This document shows, in pieces, positions 7,831 to 17,307 of a DNA stretch of 64,000 nt. The stretch is from Myxococcales bacterium. GTDB taxonomy: Bacteria; Myxococcota; UBA796; SXON01. The notes under the pieces are model-generated. The model was not told the DNA's origin. It did not search any database and saw only the letters and a list, made by a program, of their open reading frames with translations. Both the position numbers and the translations under genes were made by a program. Location: NCBI GenBank assembly GCA_009692585.1, contig SHYX01000017.1, positions 24,479-88,478 on the forward strand, given 5' to 3'. Position 1 is the stretch's first letter. Every line of letters begins with the position of its first letter.

Positions 7831-9396
7831 GTGCCGCTCCTCCTTCAGAACGTCCTGCTCGACGACCGGGAGCCCAGGCTCGTCGCGGCCGAGGTGCTCG
7901 GGCTGGCGGCGGAGCGGGTTCGCAGCGCCGAGGTCGTCCGCCGCGGGGTGGACGCTCGTGCGAAGAGCGCCGTCTGGCGGGGGAACCTCAAGGTCGAGTT
8001 GGATGCGGGCGAGGCGGAGGTCCTGGCGTCGGGCCCTCCGGGGGTGCGCGCGTGGACCGAGCGCGACGAAGAGCGCAGGGTGGGTGCGTTCCCCGCGCGA
8101 CGACGCGCGTGGCCGACGCGACCGATCGTGGTCGGCGCGGGCCCTGCCGGGCTGTTCGCGGCGTTACGGCTCATGGAAGCCGGGGCGCCGGTGCTGCTGC
8201 TCGAACGTGGGGAGCCCGTGGAGTCGCGGGTCTCCACGGTGGCGGGCTTCTGGCGTGGCAAACCGCTGAACCCCGACTCGAACCTGCTCTTCGGGGAGGG
8301 TGGCGCCGGTACGTTCAGCGACGGAAAGGTGTACACCCGGCGGCGGGACGGGGACCTCGGCTGGATCTTCCGGCACCTCGTGGACGCCGGCGCCGATCCC
8401 TCGGTGCTCGACGAATCGTGGGCGCACCTCGGCACCGACAAGATCCGCAAGATCCTCCCGGTCCTGCGGCAGCGCCTCATCGCCGGGGGCGGGGAGGTCC
8501 GCTTCAACGCCCGGGTGGTCGACCTCATCGTCCACGCGGGCCGCTGCGTCGGGGTGCGGCTGGCGGGCGGTGAGGAGCTCTTGGGCGGCCCGGTCATCGT
8601 CGCCCCCGGACACAGCGCCCGCGACTCGATCGAGATGATGCTGCGCGCCGGGGCGGTGGGCGAGCTGCGGCCCGTCGCGATCGGTGCCCGGATCGAGCAC
8701 CCCCAGGCGCTCATCGACGCGGGGCTGTACCCGGGCGGGCGCGGCGCGCTCCCCGCCGCCAGCTACCGCCTCGCCCACAACCCTCCGGGCGGGCGCAGTG
8801 CCTACACGTTCTGCATGTGCCCGGGCGGCATGGTGGTGCCGGCGCAGCACGAGCCGGGCAGCAATGTCGTCAATGGAATGTCGTTCGCGTCGCGCCGGGC
8901 GGGCTGGGCGAACAGCGCGGTGATCGTGCAGGTGGGGCCCGAGGACTACGGGGCCGACGACGCGTGCGCGGGACAACGGTTCCAGGCGCGGATCGAGGCC
9001 GAGGCCTACCGGCTGAGTGGCTCGTACGCGGCCCCGGCGCAGCGCGTCGACGACTTCCTGGCCGACCGCCAGAGCGGTGAGCTGCCGAAGAGCTCGTATC
9101 CCTTCGGCCTCGTCTCCATCGAGCTCAGAGCGCTGCTCCCCCCCGCGGTGATCGAGGGTATCAAGGGCGCGATTCGGGCCTTCGACGTCAAGATCCCCGG
9201 CTTCGCCTCGGGCCAGGGCGTGCTCATCGCCCCGGAGACGCGGACCACCTCCCCGTTGCGGCTGTGGCGCGGCGACAACGGTGAGAGCCCCACCCTCCCG
9301 GGCCTGATTCCGTCCGGGGAGGGGGCCGGCTGGGGCGGCGGCATCATCTCGGCCGCCCACGACGGGTTCACGGTGGCGGAGCGGGTGATCGGGTAG
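7831..9396 (+). CDS. Uncharacterised FAD-dependent dehydrogenase (COG2509-like)
   Basis: 521 residues, GTG start. A small N-terminal ferredoxin-like region (about 1-85; LLQNVLLDDREPRL, VWRGNLKVEL) precedes the dinucleotide fold with PIVVGAGPAGLFAALRLMEAG near residue 95 and a LLFGEGGAGTFSDGKVYTR loop. The C-terminal PGLIPSGEGAGWGGGIISAA is the closing FAD motif of this family. Members are widespread, but their substrates are not established. The last 29 nt overlap the converging M28 peptidase gene. Whether it works with the preceding membrane protein is unknown. Confidence 0.85.
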   Translation: MPLLLQNVLLDDREPRLVAAEVLGLAAERVRSAEVVRRGVDARAKSAVWRGNLKVELDAGEAEVLASGPPGVRAWTERDEERRVGAFPARRRAWPTRPIVVGAGPAGLFAALRLMEAGAPVLLLERGEPVESRVSTVAGFWRGKPLNPDSNLLFGEGGAGTFSDGKVYTRRRDGDLGWIFRHLVDAGADPSVLDESWAHLGTDKIRKILPVLRQRLIAGGGEVRFNARVVDLIVHAGRCVGVRLAGGEELLGGPVIVAPGHSARDSIEMMLRAGAVGELRPVAIGARIEHPQALIDAGLYPGGRGALPAASYRLAHNPPGGRSAYTFCMCPGGMVVPAQHEPGSNVVNGMSFASRRAGWANSAVIVQVGPEDYGADDACAGQRFQARIEAEAYRLSGSYAAPAQRVDDFLADRQSGELPKSSYPFGLVSIELRALLPPAVIEGIKGAIRAFDVKIPGFASGQGVLIAPETRTTSPLRLWRGDNGESPTLPGLIPSGEGAGWGGGIISAAHDGFTVAERVIG

Positions 9397-10879
9397 GCGG
9401 CGGCGGCGTCAACCAGGGCAACAGCAGGACCGGCAACGCCGCCAGGACCGGCAGCAGCCGCGTCGTCAGCGCCGGGAAGATCGCCACCCCGATCGGGCCG
9501 AGCAGCAGCCCCGAGCCGATCGCGGCGAGCGCCGCCAGCTTGGCGTGGCCCCGCATCGCGAGCGCCGCGACGAACGCACCGGGTACGAGCGCGTACCCCG
9601 CCTCGGGGACGGCGAGCGCGAACGCGGCGGCCAACACGATGGGCGCCGCGCTCCAGCCCCGCGCGGCATCGTGACCAAAGCGCCGATGTGCCAGCCACCA
9701 TGCTGCCGCCGTGGTCAATGTGCCGAGCAAAAGCGCCGCGATGTAGACCGGCAGGGCGCCCTCGACCTCCGCCGGGCGGTCCAGGAAGCCGGGCCAGGCG
9801 CAGATGAGCACAAACAACAGCGCGAGGCCGAGCGCGCCGGCCACCCCCACCGCCAGCCCCCACGCGCCGGCACCCGCGACGGCGTGCGACCACCGATCGG
9901 GCCGACGCAGCGCGAAGAGCGGCGGCAGACCGGCGAGTTGGATCACCCACGGTGGGGCGACCAGCGTCACCCCCGCCGCCTGGGCGTACACCCGGGCCCC
10001 GTCGCCCGTGTGCGGCGCGTCCAGCCACGCGCGGGCGAGCCCCAGGACACAGTCGCCAACCTGCTGAACGCTGCGCGCATCGAGGTTCTCAGGGGTGTCG
10101 TCCGCAGTGTGGTAGCGCGCGGCGCCGTGCAACAGGGCGAAATCGTACCCCCACCACCCGGCCTGCCGGAAGCGGGTGAAGTCGGTGTCGTTGGGCATCT
10201 GCTCGTAGACCACGCGGGCCAACGACGTGGCCTGAGCCGCGCACCCCGACGCCTGCCACGCGTCCAGGAGGGGGCGGGACGCCCCCGCAGTCTGGAACAT
10301 GTACGCCGGTCCTGCCGTGCCCCGCGCTTCGACGTTGATCAGGAGCTGCGGCGCGGGCGCGTCCGCTCCCGCCAGGAAGGCCTCGGCGCCGAGAAGTCCG
10401 CGCTCCTCGCCGTCGGTGACGAGCAGGTGGAGCCGCGGGTGCGGGCCGAGCGCGCGGGCCGTCTCCACGAGCACGCCGAGGCCCAGGCCGTCGTCGGCGG
10501 CCCCGGGAGCGCCGGGCACCGTGTCGCTGTGCGCCACCAGCCAGACGCCCTCGTGTCCCGCTCCCGGTGCGGAGACCACGAGGTTGGTCAGGCCCGTCGC
10601 CGTCTGCCGCCGGACGTCGAACCCGAGATCCAGGAGCGCCGCTTCGATCGAGGTGAGCACCCACTGGTGCTGGGCGCTGCCGCTGGGGCGGGGTGCGCGC
10701 GCCCACGCCTGGATGTGCGCCATGGCGCGCGCGGTGGAGAAACGATCCGGCGGCGCGTCCCCGGGCTCGGCTGGTGGAAGACCGGGCCATCCGAGAGCCA
10801 CGCCCAGAGCGAAGGCCGGCGCCCGCACCGTGAGGGTGGCGCGGAGTTCGCCCGTCACTGCCCATCTGCGGCGCCGCAT
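9368..10879 (-). CDS. M28-family zinc aminopeptidase with multi-pass membrane C-terminus
   Basis: 503 residues. A short N-terminal hydrophobic region is followed by an M28 peptidase domain (about 45-300). The metal-site motifs are in order: VAHSDTVPG (His), GAADDGLG (bridging Asp), DGEERGLLG (catalytic Glu and ligand), INVEARG and RYHTADDTPENLD (His). From about residue 300 there are five or six hydrophobic helices, giving a membrane-anchored peptidase like other bacterial M28 proteins fused to transmembrane domains. It probably cleaves N-terminal residues from peptides outside the cytoplasm. The 221 bp upstream (10880-11100) hold no convincing gene. Confidence 0.85.
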   Translation of the reverse strand: MRRRRWAVTGELRATLTVRAPAFALGVALGWPGLPPAEPGDAPPDRFSTARAMAHIQAWARAPRPSGSAQHQWVLTSIEAALLDLGFDVRRQTATGLTNLVVSAPGAGHEGVWLVAHSDTVPGAPGAADDGLGLGVLVETARALGPHPRLHLLVTDGEERGLLGAEAFLAGADAPAPQLLINVEARGTAGPAYMFQTAGASRPLLDAWQASGCAAQATSLARVVYEQMPNDTDFTRFRQAGWWGYDFALLHGAARYHTADDTPENLDARSVQQVGDCVLGLARAWLDAPHTGDGARVYAQAAGVTLVAPPWVIQLAGLPPLFALRRPDRWSHAVAGAGAWGLAVGVAGALGLALLFVLICAWPGFLDRPAEVEGALPVYIAALLLGTLTTAAAWWLAHRRFGHDAARGWSAAPIVLAAAFALAVPEAGYALVPGAFVAALAMRGHAKLAALAAIGSGLLLGPIGVAIFPALTTRLLPVLAALPVLLLPWLTPPPPTRSPAPPP

Positions 10880-11100
10880 CGGCGTTTGCTGGGTCTGGGA
10901 TCCGCCGACCGCGGCATGGGGGACTCACCGAAAGGGAGGGGGGACGCGCGGCCATGATACCAGCCACGCCATCGCGACGGCGCCGCTCCTTGCGCACGGT
11001 GCCTTCGTGCTTGGCTTGGTGAGGTTGTCCGGGATGCTTGGGCATGCGTCGGTGGCCGTGGCGGTGCTGCCCGTTGCGGCACTGTTGATGCTGGGCTGAA

Positions 11101-12741
11101 CTACGACGCTAGGACAGGTCGCGCACTCAACCGGTCCTGCGACTCCGCCGAGGCGATCGCGCGCATCTGGTCCTCGACCCACCGGCGAACGCGCTGTTGA
11201 CGGTCCTGGAACCCGACCGTCATGTCCGGGTCGAATTGCAGCCCGACGCGACAGCCGCTGGCGTTGGCGTGCACCGTATGGATGATCACGCCGAACTGCA
11301 TCTCCTCCTGATCGGGCTCGAGTTGGAGCGTCACCGTCGTCCGCGTGCCCGTCGCGCTCAGCGCGGCGCCGGTCGCAGGCAGGTGGACCCCGAGCCCGTC
11401 GGCGCCAACGTCGAGCACGGTGGCCGCGAGGAGCCCTTCCGGCCCGCAGAGCAGGCTCGCGGAGACCCCGGTGAACAGGGCGGAGACGCGCACGGCCGCC
11501 CGGCGGAAGGCGATGTCTGCGACCCCTGGAGGCGTACCGGGAAGTCCGTCGACCCCGCTGAGGCTCATCACGTAGTCCGTGCCGTCCCCGCCATCGATCC
11601 GCCGCACGACGCGAAGTTCGGTCTCGCCCTCCGCGGCCCCATCCCACCCGAGCCGCGCGAGCATGCCCGGCGCGAGATCGATGAGCGTCCATTTCTGCAC
11701 GCGGACCACGACGTGGTCGAAGGAAAGGTCGAGGAGATCCGCGTTCTCCCTACGTGATCCGCCGGCGTCGACCACCATGCACTGGGGAACGACGATCCGC
11801 GCGATGGCCTCGCGCCGCGCCACCGAGCCCCCATCGAGCATCGCGTCCGCCACCCGCATGCCGGACTCGATCTCCTCGGCTTTGGTCGTCAGCTCCGCGA
11901 TACGCTGGCTGAGCGCCTTTCGGGTGGCTTCGAGCTGCCACAACAGGGGGTCGCCGCCGTGCCGGATGCGGGTGTTCAGGTCGCCCCGCTCCAGCCCGCA
12001 CACCGCGAGCATCGCCCGAGCGGTGGCGGCTTCGGTCTGCCTCGCCAGCGCGGCGGCCACCCCGCCCAGCGCCGCGAACGCCGCGAACGCCACGCCGGCT
12101 ACAATCCCCGCTCGGCTGCGAGCCTCGGCGAGCGCGTGGCCCACGGGCGCGTCGAATTCGAGGAGCGCCAGGGTCTGGCCGCGCCCATCCTCCAGCGGGA
12201 CCCAGGTGTAGACGTGCGCGCCACGACTGACGGTGTCGGAAAACCGGGAAGATACGACCCCATTCTGCCACGCGCCGCGCATTTCCGGGAGGTAGTCGGC
12301 GGACACACGCCACGCCGGCGTCTCCGCGGTGCTGAGCAGCACCTGCAGGGCGCCCTTTTGGCGCGTGGTGGGGTCGGCGAGGATGGCCTCGTGGGCGTTC
12401 GGTGCCGGTTGCAGGGTTCGCACCCGATCGAAGCCGTGCCGACGTCCGGTGCTGGAGAAGTCGGCCTGCAGGTCGCGCAGAAAGGCGCCATGGGCATCCC
12501 AGCTCCAGACGTCGGACGGCTCCGGGAAGAGCCTTCCGAGCGTCTCGTAGTAGTCGGTGTTGAATCGCGCCTTGAACTCCGACGCGACCACGGACGACCG
12601 CCGGACCTCCTCGTTCACCAGGCGGTCCCGCGCCGCCGCGAACTCCCATACGCCCAGCGCCGCGGCGTTTCCGCCGCCGACGAGTCCCGCGGCGAGGAGC
12701 AGTCGAGCGACGAGTGACAAGCCTGGCGGCGGGGCGGGCAT
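11101..12741 (-). CDS. Membrane sensor protein with C-terminal PilZ-like domain
   Basis: 546 residues. A transmembrane helix at about 8-30, an extracytoplasmic region of about 170 residues (YYETLGRLFPEPSDVW and following), a second helix near 205-230 and a helical linker (LEATRKALSQRIAELTTKAE) recall bacterial sensor proteins. The C-terminal region from about 405 begins with RRAAVRVS, fitting the RxxxR c-di-GMP motif of PilZ, but the second motif reads DVGADGLGVHL rather than DxSxxG, so nucleotide binding is uncertain. It follows the FHA/HEAT operon on the same strand with 38 bp between genes and may be its last member. Confidence 0.65.
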   Translation of the reverse strand: MPAPPPGLSLVARLLLAAGLVGGGNAAALGVWEFAAARDRLVNEEVRRSSVVASEFKARFNTDYYETLGRLFPEPSDVWSWDAHGAFLRDLQADFSSTGRRHGFDRVRTLQPAPNAHEAILADPTTRQKGALQVLLSTAETPAWRVSADYLPEMRGAWQNGVVSSRFSDTVSRGAHVYTWVPLEDGRGQTLALLEFDAPVGHALAEARSRAGIVAGVAFAAFAALGGVAAALARQTEAATARAMLAVCGLERGDLNTRIRHGGDPLLWQLEATRKALSQRIAELTTKAEEIESGMRVADAMLDGGSVARREAIARIVVPQCMVVDAGGSRRENADLLDLSFDHVVVRVQKWTLIDLAPGMLARLGWDGAAEGETELRVVRRIDGGDGTDYVMSLSGVDGLPGTPPGVADIAFRRAAVRVSALFTGVSASLLCGPEGLLAATVLDVGADGLGVHLPATGAALSATGTRTTVTLQLEPDQEEMQFGVIIHTVHANASGCRVGLQFDPDMTVGFQDRQQRVRRWVEDQMRAIASAESQDRLSARPVLAS

Positions 12742-12779
12742 GGTTCTGCCCCCGGGATCGGTCCCGAGGCGCCGCGAGA

Positions 12780-13898
12780 TTAGTTTCCCCGGGTCCCGCT
12801 CCGGCGACGGAGCCCGGCCGCAGCGGCCACCCTGGTTCGGAGTGATGCGTCGGTCGCCAGGGATTCGAGGGTCGGCAGGTCGGTAGGCAGGGGGTTCCGT
12901 GAAAGCGCCACCGCCGCTTCCTCACGTTCGGTGTCGCCTCCCGTAGAGACGAATTCGTGGAGCACCGCGTGAGCCTCGGGGTCGCTGCGCCCGGCGAGCG
13001 CGCGCACCGCGTCGGGCCAGCGGTCGGTGTCCAGGTCGGCCCGCGCTGCGCCCGGTGGCAGTTCGGATCGGGCGACGCGTGCGAGGCGGGCCGCGGGGAT
13101 CGATGAGCGGCGCAGCGCCGTCCCCGCCGCGGGCACACGGCAGGTCGCCAGGCTCGACGCGGTGTCGTCGCGGAGGCCTTCGTCGGTGTCGTGCAAGAGG
13201 CGTGTGGCCGTGGAGAGGGCGCCCGGGACTGCGTTTTGAAGCATGGCGCACAGCAGAGCCGGCCGTGCCACGGGCTCCACCCGGCGGAAAGCGGCTCGCC
13301 AGGGGAGGGCCGCGTCGTCGATCGCGCGTAGGATGCCGGGCTCGATCGGCAAGGTGCTCAACAGGAAGACAGCCTCCAGCTTGGCATGGGCTCCCGGCGC
13401 CCCCGCCATGGCCCCGGCCGCGAGCAGACCCAAAGAGGCGCCCGACGCGGGGGCCTCCGCGGCCAGCCGTACCACCCGGTCGTGTGTCACGGAATCTGGG
13501 CGTTCCGCCAGTGCCATCGCCGCGAATCCGCGAATCCTCGGGTCAGCCGTCACCGCGCCGGACGCCAGGGCCCACAGATGCTCTCCGGCCTCGGCGCTGC
13601 CAGGATGCGCCCGTAGTCCGGCGACCACCGCCAGCCGGACCCGGTCGTCGTCCCGGTGCATGAGCGCCAGCGCCGGTGCCAGACCACACAGGCCCGCCTC
13701 CGGTCCGCAGGGCAGCGGATCGCGGAGGAGACTCTCCACGGCCAGCGCCTGCACCGCGCCATCGGGGGCCGCGAGTCCCGCGAGCAGCACCACCTCGGGC
13801 GCTTCCACGATGACCGACGGATCGCGCTCGCCGCCGAACTCCACGGGTGGGACCAGCGGCGCCCACCGCACGCACCCCACGAGGACCAGGACCATCAT
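12780..13898 (-). CDS. HEAT-repeat-like lipoprotein, last member of the FHA operon
   Basis: 372 residues. The start MMVLVLVGC gives a compact lipobox ending at Cys9, although the signal is unusually short and has no basic residues. The rest is Ala/Leu-rich helical repeats of about 30-35 residues (for example GAVQALAVESLLRD, DDRVRLAVVAGLRAHPGSAE, IRGFAAMALAERPDSVTH, LRTRVAAAAGLRRRSG), typical of HEAT/PBS-lyase-type scaffolds. The ATG overlaps the FHA gene's stop (ATGA), so it is translationally coupled. It probably acts as an outer-membrane or periplasmic scaffold (inference). Confidence 0.7.
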   Translation of the reverse strand: MMVLVLVGCVRWAPLVPPVEFGGERDPSVIVEAPEVVLLAGLAAPDGAVQALAVESLLRDPLPCGPEAGLCGLAPALALMHRDDDRVRLAVVAGLRAHPGSAEAGEHLWALASGAVTADPRIRGFAAMALAERPDSVTHDRVVRLAAEAPASGASLGLLAAGAMAGAPGAHAKLEAVFLLSTLPIEPGILRAIDDAALPWRAAFRRVEPVARPALLCAMLQNAVPGALSTATRLLHDTDEGLRDDTASSLATCRVPAAGTALRRSSIPAARLARVARSELPPGAARADLDTDRWPDAVRALAGRSDPEAHAVLHEFVSTGGDTEREEAAVALSRNPLPTDLPTLESLATDASLRTRVAAAAGLRRRSGTRGN

Positions 13899-15844
13899 CG
13901 CAAGAGTGAATCCGTTCGTGTGCGGGCCTTCTGCGAGAGGGGATCGGCCTCGTCGTCCACATAGAGCTGCACCTTGTGGTACAGCGACACCGCCTTGTCG
14001 TTCTGCCCGAGGCCCTCGAGGGTTCGTGCTTCTTTGTACAGCTCGCTGGCGTCTTCCTTGAGGTGTCGCCGCGCATCGGCGAGTCGCGCCACGGCGGCCT
14101 CGTTGTAGGGGTCGATGCGCACCACCTCGTTGAGGCGCTTGCGTGCCGTGAGCCAATCGCCCGCCTTGACCGCGGCGGTCGCCTGTGACCACGCCGACTT
14201 ACTTTCGGCCTTCATGCGGTCTTTTGCGGTGCGCACCCCCTCCTCAGCCTGGTAGAAGTCCGGCGTACTCCGACTCGGGTCGGCCGCCATGACCGCTTCG
14301 AATCCCTTGACTGCCTTGGCGTAGGCGCCCTTGTCCAGGTCGGCCCGCGCCGCCGCCAGGCGGCCGCCGACTTCTTTCGCGTGGGCGACCGCCTTTCCGG
14401 CCGATGCCGCGCGCGCGACGGCGGTCTGCCGGGCGTCCAGGAAGGCCCGGGCGGTCAGCAGCTCGGCGTCGTCGGGCGAAAGGGCGCTTGCTTCATCCAA
14501 GAGCGCCCTGGCCTCCGCCACGGTGAACTCCCCGGCCCGGGCCTTGGCGACCGCGTCGAGCGCGCGCGTCCTGGCCTCGGCGCGCGCGCTGTCGCTCGTG
14601 GTGCGGGTGACCAGCGCGCTGCGCACCTCGGCGAGGGTGATGAATTCGCAGGCGAGGAAGCCCATGCGGCGCGCGTCGGCATGCCCGGCGTCGAGTTGGA
14701 GCACCCGATAGAAGGCCCCCGCCGCCTCGAAGTATCGAGCCGCGGCGAAGTGCAGCATCCCCTCCGCCATCAGGGCATCCACGTCGGCTGGAAGCGGTGC
14801 GGCCGCGGCGACGGGGGCCGGCTTCAGGTCCGGCTTCATGAAGCTGGCGAGGAGGTCGCTGGCGGCCTTTCCCCCGAGCATCACCAGGGTGATGGCAAGC
14901 AGGCCGGCGGAGATCTGATTGATCGGGCGAGCGAAGAACCCACTGCCGCGCCGCGCGCCGCCCGACAGGCGCTTCCCGCTCCGCGCGCGGGCGGGATTGA
15001 CGTCGAGTTCGACGGCGTCGCGGGGTGGCCGGAACTGCGGGGGGGGGGGCGGGTCCGGAATCGAGGGGGTGCCGCGGGCCGGCGGGAAGGGCAGCGCCGG
15101 CGTTGCGGGGACGCCGGGAGGCGGCGGGAGTGAGCTCCCGGGGGCGCTCACCAGCGCTTCGACGAAGGAATCGGTGCCCTCGGACGCGGGGAGCACCGAG
15201 TACCGCAGCTCGACGGTGCCGATCCGGATCCGGTCGCCGTCCTCCAGTCGCCGCTCGCGCACGCGCCGACCGTTCACGAAGGTGCCGTTGCTGGATCCGT
15301 TGTCTCGAAGCGTGGCCACACCCGCGTCACAGACGATCTCGGCGTGGACGCGGGACGATGCAGGTTCCGGCAGCACCACCACGCATCGATCCGAGCGGCC
15401 CAGACTGACCGAGCCCAGAAACGGGAGCGGGAATTCGCGGACCGGCATCTTGTGCGCAGAGGTCACGACCAGGTTGGCGGCCGGTGGGGCCGACTGCACG
15501 GGCACCGTTTCGTCCCGACCGTCCGTGATCTCGGCGGCAGCGCCGGTCTCCCGGCGAAGCTCCACCCGCAGGGTGTACGGGGCGATGACGACCTCGTCCC
15601 CGTGGCCCAGCACCTGCCTCATCACCGGTCGGCCCTTGAACGACATGCCGTTGCCGCTGCCGAGGTCCTCGACGACCACGGAGGTGTCGGCAACCTCGAT
15701 ACGGGCGTGGCGTCGCGATACGCCGACGTCCGCAAGGACCACGTCGTTGTCGTCCGCCCGGCCCACCTGCACCACACCCGGCATCAGCACCAGACGGCGA
15801 GGTGAGTGCCCCTGACGGAGGATGTGGAGTTCGACCTGAGTCAC
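13895..15844 (-). CDS. Membrane protein with two FHA domains and a helical repeat C-terminus
   Basis: 649 residues from a GTG that overlaps the upstream stop (GTGA). FHA domain 1 spans about residues 1-95 (VGRADDNDVV, SRRHARI, GSGNGM). FHA domain 2 spans about 140-225 (LGRSDRCVVV, SSRVHAEI, NGSSNGTFVNG). Both keep the Gly-Arg, Ser-Arg-x-His and Ser/Gly-x-Asn core that binds phosphothreonine. A Pro-rich linker (about 240-300) leads to one transmembrane helix (ISAGLLAITLVMLGG), then a long TPR-like helical region outside the cytoplasm. The topology suggests a cytoplasmic phosphopeptide reader linked to an envelope scaffold. No kinase gene lies in the window. Confidence 0.85.
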   Translation of the reverse strand: MTQVELHILRQGHSPRRLVLMPGVVQVGRADDNDVVLADVGVSRRHARIEVADTSVVVEDLGSGNGMSFKGRPVMRQVLGHGDEVVIAPYTLRVELRRETGAAAEITDGRDETVPVQSAPPAANLVVTSAHKMPVREFPLPFLGSVSLGRSDRCVVVLPEPASSRVHAEIVCDAGVATLRDNGSSNGTFVNGRRVRERRLEDGDRIRIGTVELRYSVLPASEGTDSFVEALVSAPGSSLPPPPGVPATPALPFPPARGTPSIPDPPPPPQFRPPRDAVELDVNPARARSGKRLSGGARRGSGFFARPINQISAGLLAITLVMLGGKAASDLLASFMKPDLKPAPVAAAAPLPADVDALMAEGMLHFAAARYFEAAGAFYRVLQLDAGHADARRMGFLACEFITLAEVRSALVTRTTSDSARAEARTRALDAVAKARAGEFTVAEARALLDEASALSPDDAELLTARAFLDARQTAVARAASAGKAVAHAKEVGGRLAAARADLDKGAYAKAVKGFEAVMAADPSRSTPDFYQAEEGVRTAKDRMKAESKSAWSQATAAVKAGDWLTARKRLNEVVRIDPYNEAAVARLADARRHLKEDASELYKEARTLEGLGQNDKAVSLYHKVQLYVDDEADPLSQKARTRTDSLLR

Positions 15845-16815
15845 TTTCCGCGCGCCTGGGCGAGCGCCTCGGCGGCGCGTTGGTGCAGCGGATCCGCCAC
15901 GTCCGGCACCAGGAGGAGCACCGTTTCCCAGGCCGCCACCGCCTGCTGTACTTGCATGCTGTCCCAATAGCGCAACCCCGCGTCCAGCTGCGCGCGGGCC
16001 TTTTCAGCGATCTCCGCGTTGAGGCGCTCGACGCGAACCCGACAGATCTCACAGGCCGGATCGAGCGTCAGCGCGAGCTGGTAGCCCTGACGGGCTTCGT
16101 TGAGGCGGCCCGTCTCGTATTGGGCGTGCGCGCGTTCGACCAGCTCGGCGGCGGTCGTCCCGGGTGGGGCGGCGGGGGACCCCGTCGTGACGGGTGGCGC
16201 GCTGCCGACCGTCGGCGCGAGGACGTCGGCCAGGGTCGGCGTCGCGACAGGGGGCGGCGGCGCGCCGGCGGCCGGCAAGACCGTGCTCAGCGAGTAGGCC
16301 GGGCCCGCGTTCGGCGTGATCACCACCGCATCCCCGCGCAACCAGCCATAGGCGCCGAAACACCCGATACACGACGCCGTGATGACGCCGGCGAGGGCGA
16401 ACGGCCACACCTTCCACCGTCGGGTCGGCGCTTCGTCCCCGATGACGACGGTGCGTGCGTCGAGTTGAGTTCGGGGTTTCGCCGGCATGGTGGCGGGTGG
16501 CAGCGACGCTCCGGGTGCCTGCAACTCGAAGACAAAGGAATGACCACCGACGGTGACGCGGTCGCCGGGCTTGAGCGCGCGGTGATCCGCCACCCGTTCG
16601 GCGTTGACAAACACCCCGTTCCTTGAGCCGGCGTCTTGCACCCACACTGCGCCATTATGCAGGATTACCCTTGCGTGTTGCCTGCTTACCCCGGCGTCGT
16701 CGATCCAGACTTCGTTCCCTGGCTCCCGCCCGAGGCGAATGCCTGTCGCCGTGATCGCGAATCTTTGCCCAGAGAGAGATCCTTCGACCCCGACGAGCAC
16801 CGGTACCGGTTCCAT
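15841..16815 (-). CDS. FHA-domain membrane protein, first gene of the FHA operon
   Basis: 324 residues. The N-terminal FHA domain (about 1-95) has LGREPGNEV, SRQHARVI and GSRNGVFVN. A single transmembrane helix follows near 145-165 (ALAGVITASCIGCFGAYGW), then a Pro/Ala-rich stretch and a short TPR-like helical region (YETGRLNEARQGYQLALT). The start at 16815 lies 6 nt after a TATCAC -10-like box. The architecture repeats that of the downstream gene in shorter form, so the pair probably arose by duplication and may form a heteromer. It is divergent from a small membrane protein. Confidence 0.85.
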   Translation of the reverse strand: MEPVPVLVGVEGSLSGQRFAITATGIRLGREPGNEVWIDDAGVSRQHARVILHNGAVWVQDAGSRNGVFVNAERVADHRALKPGDRVTVGGHSFVFELQAPGASLPPATMPAKPRTQLDARTVVIGDEAPTRRWKVWPFALAGVITASCIGCFGAYGWLRGDAVVITPNAGPAYSLSTVLPAAGAPPPPVATPTLADVLAPTVGSAPPVTTGSPAAPPGTTAAELVERAHAQYETGRLNEARQGYQLALTLDPACEICRVRVERLNAEIAEKARAQLDAGLRYWDSMQVQQAVAAWETVLLLVPDVADPLHQRAAEALAQARGK

Positions 16816-16851
16816 GTGGCGGTGATAATCCGAAACCAGCGGCGAGGGTGT

Positions 16852-17280
16852 ATGGAGTCGGTGGCGAGCGTGCTCCAGGAAGGCGGCGCGAGCATGTTCG
16901 TACTCCTCAGCGCCGACTGCTCGTGCTGCTCGCTGTGGGTCCCGGCCATGCTGCTCGGCCTGGTGCTTCGTCGGGGAGTCGGGCGGCGAATCGCCCAGGT
17001 CGTGTCGGTGTTCCTGCTGATTGGGACGCTGCTGCCCCTGGCTCTCGGCATCGCGGGTTGGCAGGCCGGGGTCCTGGCGACCGATGGGGCGGTGGAGGTC
17101 GTCGACCCGGCGTACGCGGACGAGCTGCGGGCCGTCGGACACGCGCAGGCCGAGATTCCCCTGCGGTTCGGAGTGTCGAGCACGCTCGGTCTGCTGCTCG
17201 CGTCCTTGCTTCCCGCGCTGCTCGCGTTTCGCGCCGAGCCGGTGGTCGAGGAAGAGGAGGCCGCGGAGGCCGGCGGATAG
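16852..17280 (+). CDS. Small membrane protein, family unknown
   Basis: 142 residues from the ATG at 16852, with GCGAGGG as a weak ribosome-binding site. Three hydrophobic segments are visible: about 15-35 (SMFVLLSADCSCCSLWVPAM), 45-68 (QVVSVFLLIGTLLPLALGIAG) and 110-128 (STLGLLLASLLPALLAF), with an acidic tail (VVEEEEAAEAGG). A cysteine cluster CSCC lies in the first segment. The layout is faintly reminiscent of the N-terminal part of ExbB/TolQ-type proteins, but no signature confirms it. It is divergent from the FHA operon across 36 bp and may share its control region. Confidence 0.6.
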   Translation: MESVASVLQEGGASMFVLLSADCSCCSLWVPAMLLGLVLRRGVGRRIAQVVSVFLLIGTLLPLALGIAGWQAGVLATDGAVEVVDPAYADELRAVGHAQAEIPLRFGVSSTLGLLLASLLPALLAFRAEPVVEEEEAAEAGG

Positions 17281-17307
17281 AGTCATGACGTCGCGACGCC
17301 GGTGGCG

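Noticed and set aside
10880..11100. Possible small gene between the M28 and PilZ genes
   Set aside because: A short hydrophobic plus-strand tail is open here, but no start with a ribosome-binding site was found and there is no family match; I treat the 221 bp as intergenic.
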